Translations under genes and position numbers: made by a program
Source: UBA8941 sp963780545
GTDB lineage: Archaea; Thermoproteota; Bathyarchaeia; TCS64
Length of the DNA: 64,000 bases
Assembly (NCBI GenBank): GCA_963780545.1
Contig: CAWACK010000025.1
Coordinates: 9,345 to 73,344 of the forward strand
Direction of reading: 5' to 3'
The notes under the pieces: generated by a model
Seen by the model: the letters and a program-made list of their open reading frames with translations, nothing else
Told to the model about the DNA's origin: nothing
Database searches by the model: none
In this document: piece by piece, positions 19,602-28,664 of the stretch
How the letters are laid out: each line of letters begins with the position of its first letter
Position numbering within the stretch: position 1 is the first letter of the stretch

Positions 19602-20573
19602 ATGAAATTAAGTAACAAAAACGTCATGGTTACAGGAGGAGCAGGCTTCATTGGCAGCTATCTATCAGAGAAACTAATTGAATTAAAGGTCAATAAATTA
19701 ACAATTGTAGATAACTTCTCCTTAGGTAAACAAGATAACATTAGTAGCATTTTAAAGAATAAAAAAGTCCAAATATGGAGAGCCGATTGCTCTGATATAA
19801 AAATAATGTCAACAATCTTTGATAATGAATCTATAGATGTTGTTTTTAATTTAGCTGTAGTACCACTTCCAGCATCATTAATAGAACCTAAAAAAACTGT
19901 TGACGAAAATATTACTATAACATCAACTATTTGTGAGCTACAAAGAAAGGATAAATTTAAAACACTTATTCATACTTCTTCCTCTGAGGCTTACGGAACC
20001 TCAGTATATAGTAAAAAATCCATGGGTGAAGAGCACCCAACATACCCAATTACGCCATATGCCGCTAGTAAACTGGCAAGTGATCACGTTGCACTTTCAT
20101 ATATGCATACATTTAATCTAGACACTTCAATAGTCAGGCCTTTTAATGCCTATGGCCCGAGACAAAATCAATTTAGCTACGCGGGAGTCATCCCAATAAC
20201 TATAAACCGTATACTTAGAGGGCAATCACCAATCATATATGGCGATGGCTTACAAACTCGTGATTACACCTATATACAGGATATCGCTACAACCATCCCT
20301 AAGATTTATGAAGTGGAGGAGACAAGAGGCCAAATTATAAACTTAGCAAGTGGCAAAGAAATAACGATTAAAAAACTAATCGAAGAAATTATCAAAATTA
20401 CCGGTTATAAAGGTAACATCGAATACGCTGATCCACGTCCAGGAGATGTAAGGAGACATCTTGGAGACATTTCCCTCGCAAAAAAATTACTCGGGTATTC
20501 ACCAAAAATTGATTTCGAAACCGGTTTAAGAAACACCTTTGAATGGTATAGAATACGAAGTGGAACCTTATGA
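19602..20573 (+). CDS. NAD-dependent sugar epimerase/dehydratase
   Basis: 323-residue extended SDR enzyme like UDP-glucose 4-epimerase or UDP-glucuronate decarboxylase. The Rossmann motif GGAGFIG is at residues 12-18, the catalytic Ser/Thr region at SSSEAYG and the Y-x3-K pair at YAASK. RPFNAYGPRQ binds the nucleotide sugar. It overlaps the aminotransferase gene by 4 nt (ATGA), so the two are translationally coupled and probably make an amino sugar. The upstream region 19561-19601 is very AT-rich with TATA-like sequence. Confidence 0.9.
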   Translation: MKLSNKNVMVTGGAGFIGSYLSEKLIELKVNKLTIVDNFSLGKQDNISSILKNKKVQIWRADCSDIKIMSTIFDNESIDVVFNLAVVPLPASLIEPKKTVDENITITSTICELQRKDKFKTLIHTSSSEAYGTSVYSKKSMGEEHPTYPITPYAASKLASDHVALSYMHTFNLDTSIVRPFNAYGPRQNQFSYAGVIPITINRILRGQSPIIYGDGLQTRDYTYIQDIATTIPKIYEVEETRGQIINLASGKEITIKKLIEEIIKITGYKGNIEYADPRPGDVRRHLGDISLAKKLLGYSPKIDFETGLRNTFEWYRIRSGTL

Positions 20574-21676
20574 AACAAATGATTCCCCTTGCTAAACCAT
20601 ATTTTGGAGAAGAAGAGGTTTCTGATGTTCGCAATACTCTGGAGAGCGGATGGGTAGCAGAAGGCCCAAAAGTAAATCAATTTGAGAGAGACTTCGCGAA
20701 TTACTGTGATGCAAAATATGGTGTTGCCCTAAATTCCTGTTCATCTGCGTTACAAATATCATTATTAGCATATGGAATCGGGCCCGGAGACGTCGTATTA
20801 ATACCAGATTTTACTTACGCAGCGACTGGTAACGTGGTATTAAACGTGGGAGCCAAACCTAGGATCATTGATATCGAATTAGAAACATTCAGCATAGATG
20901 TTGAAAAACTAGAAAAAAATATCGACGAAAAAGTCAAGGCTATTATTCCCGTTCATCCTCTGGGTTATCCCTTGAACATGGGAAAAATTAAAAAAATCGC
21001 AAATAAAGGGGGTATTAAAATAATTGAGGATGCAGCATTAGGAATCGGATCTATGATAGAGGGCAAAAAAACTGGATCTTTTGGTAACATTACATGTTTT
21101 AGTCTTCAAGGAAGAAAAATTATTACTACCGGCGAAGGAGGAATGATTGTTTTAAATGATAAAAACCTATTAGAAGATCTAAACGCATTAAAGTCTCAAG
21201 GTGACTACATTAAAGATAAATCAATAAATCGTCATGTATTTAAGAAGCAGGGATTTAGTTATAGGTTAAGTGATATTCAAGCAGGAATTGGCTGCATTCA
21301 ATTAAAGAGAATTGAAGACTTTATTAATAAAAGAATAAGTCTAGCTAAATATTATAATGATCGTTTTAAAGATTCAGAAGTTGATGTTATCTATCCAGAT
21401 CCACCAAAGTCAGTAAGGTTTAATTATCAAACATATGCAATCACAGTTAAAGAAAAGAGAGATGTAGTAATTAGTGAATTAAAGAAAAAAGGTATAGGTT
21501 CTACAATAGGCACCTATTCATTAAGCGTTCAACCACTCTTCAAATCAAAGGATAATCCTAATGGAAAATATGCCTATAATCACACACTCGCAATTCCAAT
21601 GTATTATGAATTAACTCAAAATCAAATAGACTATGTTGTTAAAACTTTGAAAAACATAATTAACGAAAATAAATAA
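20570..21676 (+). CDS. DegT/DnrJ/EryC1/StrS sugar aminotransferase
   Basis: 368-residue PLP-dependent aminotransferase of the ArnB/DesV type. The cofactor-binding aspartate lies in IIEDAALGIG (residues 151-160), and the Schiff-base lysine is K183 in SLQGRKIITTGEGG. C-terminal HTLAIPMYYELTQ matches the family. It works on the keto-sugar produced by an epimerase/dehydratase, and the 4-nt overlap with the preceding gene supports this pairing. Confidence 0.92.
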   Translation: MKQMIPLAKPYFGEEEVSDVRNTLESGWVAEGPKVNQFERDFANYCDAKYGVALNSCSSALQISLLAYGIGPGDVVLIPDFTYAATGNVVLNVGAKPRIIDIELETFSIDVEKLEKNIDEKVKAIIPVHPLGYPLNMGKIKKIANKGGIKIIEDAALGIGSMIEGKKTGSFGNITCFSLQGRKIITTGEGGMIVLNDKNLLEDLNALKSQGDYIKDKSINRHVFKKQGFSYRLSDIQAGIGCIQLKRIEDFINKRISLAKYYNDRFKDSEVDVIYPDPPKSVRFNYQTYAITVKEKRDVVISELKKKGIGSTIGTYSLSVQPLFKSKDNPNGKYAYNHTLAIPMYYELTQNQIDYVVKTLKNIINENK

Positions 21677-21757
21677 TTTATTATATGCGCTTTTATAAAG
21701 ATTGAATTTAATAAAAGTATTTTTTTATTATTAATTTATTTATTGCATTTAATATAA

Positions 21758-22879
21758 TTATTTATAATTCTTATGATAATTTATTGAGTCTTCGATGGCT
21801 TTATTTAATTTATCTTCAATAATTTTATCATATAATTCATTTTTAATAAATTTATCGATATTTTCTACTACGGCATCACTATTATTTTTATCTAATAACA
21901 TCAATATTTTTTCACTTATATCCTTCTCATTCTTTGGTTCTACAATAAGATAACAATGATATTTAAGATATATTTGTTTAATGTGAGCATTTGCATTCCC
22001 AATGATTAATGGCTTTTTTAAACATAGAGTTTCTATAGATGATGTTCCTAACGATGCTCCATATACTAAAGGATTAACAACAATATCTGCGGCTAATATA
22101 TAGTCCCCGATTACATTATGATTTACATATTCATGAAATACTACATGGTCATCTAAATGATTATTTTTAACGAATGAAATTAACTCGCTTAAAAGTGGGC
22201 CGTCTCCAATAATATGAAATTTGACTTTTTTTGTTACAAGTAAAATATAAGGAACAGCATAAATTAGATATCTTACACCTTTTCCCTCAATTAAATTACC
22301 AAAAAATAGTATATGGTGACTATCATCTTTTTTCCAGGGAGATTTATTGATTACTATTTTTTGCACATCTTTAATATTATAAATAATTGGTAGGAGTCTA
22401 TCTTTTTCTTTATCGACATTAAATTTATTTAATGATTCAAATATATCTATTGAAGATAAAATACCAGAAGATGACTCAATTATCTTAAGCATGCTATTTT
22501 TTAAATATATCCCATATAACTTATGTAAACTTCCCTTTTTTATCAATGAAGGATAAGTATTATCAAAAAAATCACTTCCTATAAATAATAATACATATGG
22601 CTTATTTGAGAAAATTTTTATCAAGTATCTGTAGACGTCTTGTATCTGCCAACAAGGTAAAATTATGATATCATAATCATTATTAATTAATCTTATAATG
22701 AAAGAAATTTGTAATACTTGATTATAAATTGAATTTATCAATGACCTTTTCTTTAAACAAGTAAAAAGGAAAACTTTATGATTTATAGCTAATTTTTCAG
22801 CTAAATAATAATTAAAAGTTGATGGCCCACCTTGCGTTGGAGGATAAACCCAATTAAAAAATAACGCAATTTTGGCCAC
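21758..22879 (-). CDS. Glycosyltransferase family 4
   Basis: 373-residue GT-B enzyme. PPTQGGPSTFNYYLAEKL near the start is the acceptor-side glycine loop; ILFFGNLIEGKGVRYLI opens the donor domain; NPLVYGASLGTSSIETL replaces the E-x7-E region and keeps its second glutamate. Its start lies 75 nt from the divergent WecB gene. Very AT-rich. Confidence 0.88.
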   Translation of the reverse strand: MAKIALFFNWVYPPTQGGPSTFNYYLAEKLAINHKVFLFTCLKKRSLINSIYNQVLQISFIIRLINNDYDIIILPCWQIQDVYRYLIKIFSNKPYVLLFIGSDFFDNTYPSLIKKGSLHKLYGIYLKNSMLKIIESSSGILSSIDIFESLNKFNVDKEKDRLLPIIYNIKDVQKIVINKSPWKKDDSHHILFFGNLIEGKGVRYLIYAVPYILLVTKKVKFHIIGDGPLLSELISFVKNNHLDDHVVFHEYVNHNVIGDYILAADIVVNPLVYGASLGTSSIETLCLKKPLIIGNANAHIKQIYLKYHCYLIVEPKNEKDISEKILMLLDKNNSDAVVENIDKFIKNELYDKIIEDKLNKAIEDSINYHKNYK

Positions 22880-23035
22880 GTTAAATCATGAGATCCTTGT
22901 TTCTTTAAACACTATTTAATGTATTATTTAATAATTAAGTAATTTCTTAAAAAGTTGAACTCAAACGCCTCCATGTTGGAATTGCACTCACATAACTCAT
23001 TTAGACTACAAACTAAACTCTACAGTTGTGAATTA

Positions 23036-24118
23036 ATGAGGATCGCTATCATCCTAGGCACAAGGCCAGAGATAATCAAGATGTCGCCAATTATACGCGA
23101 GTTGCAGCGAAGAAACCTTGATTTTCTAGTTATTCATACTGGTCAGCATTACTCCTACAACATGGATCGAGTATTTTTTGAGCAGCTCAATCTCCCTGAG
23201 CCTAAAAACAATCTAGATGTGGGATCAGGAACCCATGCGGAGCAAACGAGCAAGATCCTTTTAGGCGTCGAAAGCTTGCTCATCAGGGAAACCCCAGACA
23301 TTGTCCTTGTTGAAGGAGACACTAACACTGTTCTAGGAGGCGCATTAGCGGCCGTCAAGCTGGGGATCAAAGTTGGCCATGTTGAAGCTGGTCTACGAAG
23401 CTATGACAGAAGGATGCCCGAGGAAATCAACCGAATACTCGTGGATCACTGCTCAGACTACCTATTCACTCCCACACACGTTTCGGAGGAGATACTTCTA
23501 TCCGAGGGGATCCCCTCAAACAAGATATACGTTACCGGTAACACAATTGTCGACGCCGTTTACCAGAATCTTGTACTAGCCCAAAAAAGATCAGCAATAC
23601 TACATGAACTTGAACTAAACCCTGAGGAGTACTTCCTCGCAACGATTCACCGCCAGGAGAACGTCGACAACAAGCAGAACCTACAATTAATCATCCAGGG
23701 ATTAGAACTCGTCTCTAGACAGTATAAACTCCCTGTGGTCTTCCCGATCCACCCCAGAACGAAGAAGATGATATTAGAAATGGGCCTCGAGCCTAAACTT
23801 AGGATAATTGACCCCCAGGACTATCTGTCCTTCCTTCTTCTCGAGAAGTATGCCAAGTTGATCCTCACTGATTCTGGCGGCGTACAGGAGGAGGCGTGCA
23901 TTCAGAGGATCCCCTGTGTGACCCTAAGGGAGAACACGGAGAGGCCGGAAACGATACAAGTCGGCGCTAACATCGTTTCTGGTGTTAAGTCTAATGACAT
24001 TCTGAATAACACTGTAAATATGCTTAGTAGAAAGAAAAATTGGGTTAATCCCTATGGGGATGGCCATTCAGCTGAGAAAATCATAGATATTATGTCCAAA
24101 AAATGCATCAATATATAA
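23036..24118 (+). CDS. wecB: UDP-N-acetylglucosamine 2-epimerase, non-hydrolysing
   Basis: 360 residues from ATG 23036, chosen because MRIAIILGTRPEIIKM is the family's N-terminus; a longer frame back to 22955 lacks family similarity. It converts UDP-GlcNAc to UDP-ManNAc. Signature segments are VIHTGQHYSYNMD, EGDTNTVLGGALAA, HVEAGLRSYDRRMPEE and LTDSGGVQEEA followed by RENTERPE. More GC-rich than the flanking genes. It supplies ManNAc units for the surface glycan. Confidence 0.95.
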   Translation: MRIAIILGTRPEIIKMSPIIRELQRRNLDFLVIHTGQHYSYNMDRVFFEQLNLPEPKNNLDVGSGTHAEQTSKILLGVESLLIRETPDIVLVEGDTNTVLGGALAAVKLGIKVGHVEAGLRSYDRRMPEEINRILVDHCSDYLFTPTHVSEEILLSEGIPSNKIYVTGNTIVDAVYQNLVLAQKRSAILHELELNPEEYFLATIHRQENVDNKQNLQLIIQGLELVSRQYKLPVVFPIHPRTKKMILEMGLEPKLRIIDPQDYLSFLLLEKYAKLILTDSGGVQEEACIQRIPCVTLRENTERPETIQVGANIVSGVKSNDILNNTVNMLSRKKNWVNPYGDGHSAEKIIDIMSKKCINI

Positions 24119-24138
24119 AAAAACTGTTGATAAAAAAT

Positions 24139-24146
24139 CGTGCGCA
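24139..24146. repeat. Short C/G-alternating tract
   Basis: CGTGCGCA between the convergent wecB and LpxD-like genes. A weak member of the tract family. Confidence 0.5.
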
Positions 24147-24183
24147 TAATTTATAGCTAGAAAAAAATTAGATAGTTTTCCTC

Positions 24184-25095
24184 CTAAATAATTTTTTTAA
24201 TTGATTTTGCAGGCACTCCAGCTACAACATCATCGTCGGGGACATCATGAAGTACCACGGCTCCCATTCCAACAGTACAATTTCTACCGATTCTAATGCC
24301 ATCTTTTATCGCTGCTAATGGAGCAATATGTGAGTTATCATCTATTGTTACACTACCAGCGATGCAACTTAAACAAATTATTAAACAATTTTTTCCAATC
24401 TTAACGTTATGAGCTATATGAACTAAATTATCAATTTTAGTTCCAGATCTAATAATTGTATTCTTTAAAGTTCCTCTATCTATACATGTATTAGCCCCCA
24501 CTTCTACATTATCCTCGATAATTACAGATCCAAAATGAGGAAATTTCTCAAGTACTCCACTCGACAGCCTTTCAAAACCAAATCCATCTGAACCTATTAC
24601 ACAGCCGCTGTCAATTTCCACAAATTTTCCTATTTTTACATTTGAAAAGATATGCACTCCATTAAAAATTTGTGTATCCTCACCGATTGTTACATTATCC
24701 TCGATTACCGAATTTGGCCCAATGTAGACATTTTTTCCAAGTACACAACCTTCTCCGGTAATAGCAGTCGGATGAATTCCCGTTTTTTTTGTAATGGGAA
24801 ATAAGGATTCAAGACACCGAATGAAATCCAGCCGCGGATTTTTTACAAAAATTAGTGTTTTATTTAATTTACTGAAATCAAATTCCATTAAGCTAATATC
24901 AACTAATATTATTTTCGCTCCACTTTTCCCAATTAAGTTATACCCCTCTTCCCCTATTTTTGAGCAAAAAGTAAAATCATTATCACTAGATTCATCGATG
25001 GAATTAATACTGGAAAAGGTGGAAGATAATTCACCTTTAATATAATGAGGTTCAGATCCTAATATTTGCACGATATCATTTACATTCCATGTCAT
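24184..25095 (-). CDS. LpxD-like hexapeptide N-acyltransferase
   Basis: 303 residues from ATG 25095; a TTG five codons upstream is less likely. The N-terminal domain resembles the uridine-binding domain of LpxD (SINSIDESSDNDFTFC). The left-handed helix then has IGSDGFGFE, GANTCIDRGTL and VHIAHNVKIGKNC, containing the LpxD catalytic His pattern H-I-A-H. The C-terminus is VVAGVPAKSIKK. LpxD makes lipid A in bacteria, which archaea lack, so here it probably N-acylates an amino sugar nucleotide such as the product of the 20570 aminotransferase. Probably acquired from bacteria. Confidence 0.88.
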   Translation of the reverse strand: MTWNVNDIVQILGSEPHYIKGELSSTFSSINSIDESSDNDFTFCSKIGEEGYNLIGKSGAKIILVDISLMEFDFSKLNKTLIFVKNPRLDFIRCLESLFPITKKTGIHPTAITGEGCVLGKNVYIGPNSVIEDNVTIGEDTQIFNGVHIFSNVKIGKFVEIDSGCVIGSDGFGFERLSSGVLEKFPHFGSVIIEDNVEVGANTCIDRGTLKNTIIRSGTKIDNLVHIAHNVKIGKNCLIICLSCIAGSVTIDDNSHIAPLAAIKDGIRIGRNCTVGMGAVVLHDVPDDDVVAGVPAKSIKKII

Positions 25096-25162
25096 AGTAA
25101 TGCCTCTCAAAAAACTTGAAGATAAATATTTCGATATAAAATCAATCTAATTGCGAACACAA

Positions 25163-25172
25163 TGCACGCGCA
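25163..25172. repeat. C/G-alternating tract touching a stop codon
   Basis: TGCACGCGCA ends exactly where the stop codon of the next gene (complement 25173-25175) begins. Confidence 0.6.
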
Positions 25173-25655
25173 TCAACTCGGAGACGTCACGTTCATCCAT
25201 AGCTGAGTCCAAAGCTGGTACCTGAACACACCCAAACCCACATCATACCTATAGAGCTCAAATACGACCCTACGATTCAACCCAATATCTTCAACTCTTA
25301 AGCTCATTGGGGTCGTCACGTTAGCCCCATTCGCAAGCACAACTTCGTAGGACGCAATAATCGAGGCATTGAGGGGAACCACGTCGCTGACGTTTTGCCC
25401 TCAATCCCCAACCTTGACGTCTACGCGGTAATACTGGGCACTGCCCTCCTCGTTACCCACGTAAAGGAGCAGCTTGACCACATCGCCAGCTGTAACATTG
25501 CGTGGGTAGTCTCCAAGCTTTCCATCGGGGCCGAGGACTCCGAGCTCAGAGAAGGGCTCGACAATCCTGTGCGCAGACAGCACCGGGTACACGGCCACAC
25601 ACATCATTATGATGATGAGGCCAATTGCAACGAACTTTACCTCGTCGTCAATCAT
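25173..25655 (-). pseudogene. DUF1616 soluble-domain gene with in-frame TGA
   Basis: One continuous frame of 160 codons interrupted by a single TGA (complement 25401-25403). Before it: an N-terminal helix (VAIGLIIIMMCVAVYPVL) and RIVEPFSELGVLGPDGKLGD, the start of the DUF1616 soluble domain. After it: GQNVSDVVPLNASI to RVVFELYRYD and LWTQLWMNV. The frame is unchanged, so this is a nonsense codon, not an indel. The ATG overlaps the preceding gene by 4 nt. It may be a nonsense mutation, a base-call error or readthrough; the first two are likelier. It lacks the membrane half found at 13203-13970. Confidence 0.75.
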
Positions 25656-26077
25656 TTGCCCTTAACAACCCAATCCTTTTTGGCCCGCACCCAGATGCCC
25701 CAGAACAGCCTATCACCATAAATGTAGATGAGAGTCGCAGAGGCCCCGAGGATGGCCAGTGAGACCCCGGTGACGATGTACTGGTTTTCCGTCGACTGAG
25801 CTCCCGAGATCTGAGTGGAATGAGCCTCCAGGCTCACATCTTCAATGATTATCTGGGCCTTCACTAGATCATTATCACTACCCGAATTGATCAGCTGTAA
25901 AGCTAAGTTAAGCTTGGGTAAAAGTGTGGAGACATCTCCTCCGGACTGCTCAGCGCGCTTAACCTCAGCGAACGCTGACTCAAACGACGCGCGGACATCG
26001 GAGTTCGAAGCAGCCTCGACCCGTGGCACTATGAGCAGAAGCATCAAGAGTAGAGGTAGATAATTCCCAGATCGCAA
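25652..26077 (-). CDS. Secreted/membrane helical protein
   Basis: 141 residues. A signal peptide (YLPLLLMLLLIVPRVEA, cleavage probably after A23) is followed by an outer helical region of about 75 residues and one membrane helix near residues 100-120 with a basic cytoplasmic tail. It overlaps the DUF1616-like gene by 4 nt and lies 9 nt after the GT2 gene. Not recognised as a named family. The operon context suggests a partner of the DUF1616 protein at the cell surface. Confidence 0.7.
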   Translation of the reverse strand: MRSGNYLPLLLMLLLIVPRVEAASNSDVRASFESAFAEVKRAEQSGGDVSTLLPKLNLALQLINSGSDNDLVKAQIIIEDVSLEAHSTQISGAQSTENQYIVTGVSLAILGASATLIYIYGDRLFWGIWVRAKKDWVVKGK

Positions 26078-26086
26078 ATAACCACA

Positions 26087-26960
26087 CTACGGCTTCGGCT
26101 TCAGCTTACCTATCGTGTAAAGAATTATCGAGGCCACTCCGAGCATCCCCCCGAGAAATATCCCAATCAACATCAGCATCGCCAAGGGGAGGCTAAAATA
26201 CCTGGTATTATCCCAGGCGATGATCAGCATCACACCCGAGAAGGCTCCAAAAGCGAAGAAAAGCATCCCTGGTAACCCTAGCAGTAACAATGGCTGATCC
26301 TCCGTCGTGATCCTAATCAGAGTCAAAATCAGGTCAACTCCGTGTAGGAGAGGGATCTTCTTCGAGGGCTTCTTAACATGGTAACTCACATTAATGGGCA
26401 CCTCCAAAACCCTTAGTCCATTCTTCTCGAGCGAGCTTCAACTGCTCAATTTCGACGCCATAGCCATTCGCATTAGATAAGTTAACGACGGTAAGCGCCT
26501 CCGTCGAATAGGCTCTGAACCCACTCTGAACATCCTTAACCCCGCCGTTGCCCCCACTCCAGTTGAAGAATTTAAGCCCGATGCGCCTGTAGAAAGGTGC
26601 ATCCATCTTCGAACCTTCCATGTACCTAGAACCAATCACCATGTCAGCTTCGCCGCTCAGGATCGGCTCAACCATCTCCGGAATATACTCAGGGTCGTGC
26701 TGACCATCCCCATCCAAAGTCACCACCACATCAGGAGCGCCCTTCAAGGCCTCCTTGAAGAGGTCTCTAAGCGACGCACCTTTCCCCTTATTCGTCTTGT
26801 GACGAATCACATAGGCTCCAAGTGACTCAGCGATATCCCCAGTCAAGTCATTCGATCCGTCATCACAGACGAAGACCATATCAGCATACTTTCTGGTAGT
26901 CAACAACACTTGAGCGAGAGACCACTCCTCGTTAAGGGCGGGAATGCAGGCGTATACAAC
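26087..26960 (-). pseudogene. GT2 (dolichol-phosphate-mannose-synthase-like), frameshifted
   Basis: Reads VVYACIPALNEE, then ADMVFVCDDGSNDLTGDIAE, KGKGASLRDLF and VVVTLDGDGQHDP (D-G-D metal motif), a normal GT2 catalytic domain. Near 26425 a one-base deletion breaks the frame; the other frame continues KNGLRVLEVPINVSYH and then two membrane helices to KLKPKP. No ATG, GTG or TTG is in frame upstream of the conserved start, only an internal GTG at 26909. So both the start and the middle are damaged. It would transfer a sugar to a polyprenyl phosphate. Confidence 0.8.
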
Positions 26961-26989
26961 CTGTCGCTTGGAATCTAAACCACTAGATG

Positions 26990-27358
26990 CTACGATGGAT
27001 ATATCCTCCAGCCGATCGGCTGATTGAAGTCGAGGAACATCAGGTACCTTATGAACCCCAGATCCCTCGAAAGTGCAGCGGCGCCCAAGTAGCCCAACCT
27101 AGCCGCCTCTGCCTGAACCACACGAACCCTCTCAACCCCATAACGTTCCATATGCCTAACGAAGCCAGACTTGCAGGCGTCCCTGAGCTTAGCGATGATC
27201 CTCACTATCTGAATATTCAACAAGCTGCTCTTCACGCCTTCAATGACCTTAGCAGAGATCGACAGGATGCCCCTCTCAACGCAGTCAAGCGCACTATACC
27301 ATACACGCCTGCGCAGCGCTTGGCGTCTGACCTCAGAGAGGAACTCCCTAGTGAACAA
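26990..27358 (-). CDS. Conserved 122-residue helical protein, copy B
   Basis: Paralogue of 13927-14295. The start is set at TTG 27358 because LFTREFLSEVRRQALRRRVW then aligns residue-for-residue with copy A and gives exactly 122 residues; a longer frame to 27415 has no similarity. Ends GWRIYPS. First gene of a unit continuing into GT2, the secreted protein and the DUF1616-like gene. Function unknown. Confidence 0.8.
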   Translation of the reverse strand: MFTREFLSEVRRQALRRRVWYSALDCVERGILSISAKVIEGVKSSLLNIQIVRIIAKLRDACKSGFVRHMERYGVERVRVVQAEAARLGYLGAAALSRDLGFIRYLMFLDFNQPIGWRIYPS

Positions 27359-27419
27359 GGTTGAGAAGAAACCACCTATACATATTATTCTTATGTGAAT
27401 CAGACAGTTGGTCAAAGCA

Positions 27420-27427
27420 CCTTATAT
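27420..27427 (-). promoter_or_regulatory. TATA box of helical protein copy B
   Basis: ATATAAGG on the minus strand with AGAAGAAC before it, 62 nt upstream of TTG 27358. The surrounding 90-100 bp resembles the region upstream of copy A, including GAAACCACC near the start codon and a TATTxTTATGTG-like block. Confidence 0.7.
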
Positions 27428-27652
27428 GTTCTTCTAAGTTCTGGTACTTACTAATAATCAGAACATATGATTAACTCATACATCATATTTTTCAAATACA
27501 CCCATCATATGCACCAAACTATGAGAAAATTGAGTTAAAGTTTCTTCTTTTTCATATTGGTGAGAAGATATGTCAACGTGATTGAGGTTGAATTCAAGTA
27601 TGAATAATAAACAAACTTAACCTAACACACGGGACGTTCAGTAACATAGAAT

Positions 27653-28018
27653 CTACGAATCGTTTTTCAACACATCAAATAATTGTTCCTGAACCCCAAT
27701 TTCTCTATCTAATAATTGATCCGAAGGCTGTTTTCCCTTATTAAAACAGAGTGGACAAACAAGACTCACCAAATAACCTATAGGATAGTTGACCACATAG
27801 CCGTGTTCACTACACCTGAAAAGATAGAAAGGCAATTTACCCTTCCATGCATCGAACTTATAATCGCCAATCTTAACGGGATTATCATGTTTAAGCATTA
27901 ATCTCTCGATGAAATTCATCCTGCTGATAATATTCCTTAAAGTCATCTCGTTAATGCTCTTGCCCATCAACCTTGCAACGTCGAGAGTACTAAGAGAGTT
28001 ACTTTTCATTACTCTCAT
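27653..28018 (-). CDS. HTH plus zinc-ribbon-like hypothetical protein
   Basis: 121 residues. The N-terminal 40 residues read like a helix-turn-helix (LSTLDVARLMGKSINEMTLR). The C-terminal half has RCSEHG and VCPLC 17 residues later, a likely C-x2-H...C-x2-C zinc site. A DNA-binding role is inferred. ATG 28018 or 28009 may be the start. It is isolated between intergenic regions. Confidence 0.55.
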   Translation of the reverse strand: MRVMKSNSLSTLDVARLMGKSINEMTLRNIISRMNFIERLMLKHDNPVKIGDYKFDAWKGKLPFYLFRCSEHGYVVNYPIGYLVSLVCPLCFNKGKQPSDQLLDREIGVQEQLFDVLKNDS

Positions 28019-28400
28019 GCTATGAGGATAACTAAGTTACTTAATTGCTTTACTAAAAACGCGCATGCTAATCGAATCTGGTCTAGGTTGAGTGAGTCAA
28101 AACACATAAAGTTCGACATACATGCATAAAAGTCAGAGTCTCTCTGCAAATCAACAAATCCTCGGTTGGAGCGACCAGCTCAAACCCTCATAACCTTGCA
28201 AAAACAGGCTCTGCCAACCGGCAACTTAAAGGTCGTAGTCAAGGACTAAAGTGGAAACCAGGCGCGCACAGAAAACGAGCGCGGATATAGGAGTTAAAAG
28301 AGTACTTCTGCAGAGTATGACCCCTAGCCCAAAAATAGTTACTCTTTGTAAGAACTAATCATCCGCACTGTTTAAATGTAAATCTATACACGCAGATACG
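28019..28400. other. Intergenic region without recognisable gene
   Basis: No gene or structured RNA recognised. Minor alternating tracts occur at about 28064 (ACGCGCATGC) and 28262-28268 (GCGCGCA). A TATA-like stretch precedes the zinc-finger gene. Confidence 0.4.
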
Positions 28401-28583
28401 ATGAAAAAATCAGAGACGAACAAACAGAAGCCCCGAAGATGCACTAACTGCAACGAGCCACTCACCTACTTCGTAGCATACATCCCGGGCAAAGGCGAAG
28501 CATGCCTCAGATGCTATACAGAATACGCTAAAAATAATGAAGTTCTACAAATGATGCCACAGACCGAGAAACCAACAACCTAA
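28401..28583 (+). CDS. Small zinc-binding protein
   Basis: 60 residues with two C-x2-C knuckles: RCTNCNEPL (C18, C21) and ACLRCY (C39, C42 approximately), around AYIPGKGEA. The pattern fits a small treble-clef or ribbon zinc finger. A second copy at 56161 is cut off just after GEAC, and a 3' remnant of another copy lies at 53645. Its downstream sequence is also duplicated (28581-28658 and 53687-53764). Function unknown. Confidence 0.7.
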   Translation: MKKSETNKQKPRRCTNCNEPLTYFVAYIPGKGEACLRCYTEYAKNNEVLQMMPQTEKPTT

Positions 28584-28658
28584 CGCAACTCAAACCGAGT
28601 ACCTCCCCCCACTACATTTGCGTACACGTAACTGCAGAAGAGGGAACAGTCTAATCGC
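28581..28658 (+). repeat. Duplicated 3' element, copy A
   Basis: About 78 bp starting with the zinc-finger stop codon (TAACGCAACTCAAACC...) and containing CATTTGCGTAC and AGAAGAGGGAA. It matches 53687-53764 at roughly 80 percent by eye. It ends at a C/G tract. Confidence 0.75.
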
Positions 28659-28664
28659 GTGCGC
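28656..28664. repeat. C/G tract, left edge of CoA-transferase fragment
   Basis: CGCGTGCGC. The duplicated 3' element lies on its left and a truncated CoA-transferase frame begins at its right edge. Confidence 0.7.

Noticed and set aside
25401..25403. TGA in DUF1616 as selenocysteine or recoded stop
   Set aside because: No cysteine/selenocysteine position is expected there, no SECIS-like hairpin was recognised, and other genes use TGA as a normal stop; a mutation or error is simpler.
28120..28270. Possible TnpB C-terminal remnant (LPTGNLKVVVKD-like frame)
   Set aside because: Only a dozen residues look suggestive and no right-end hairpin follows, so it cannot be supported.
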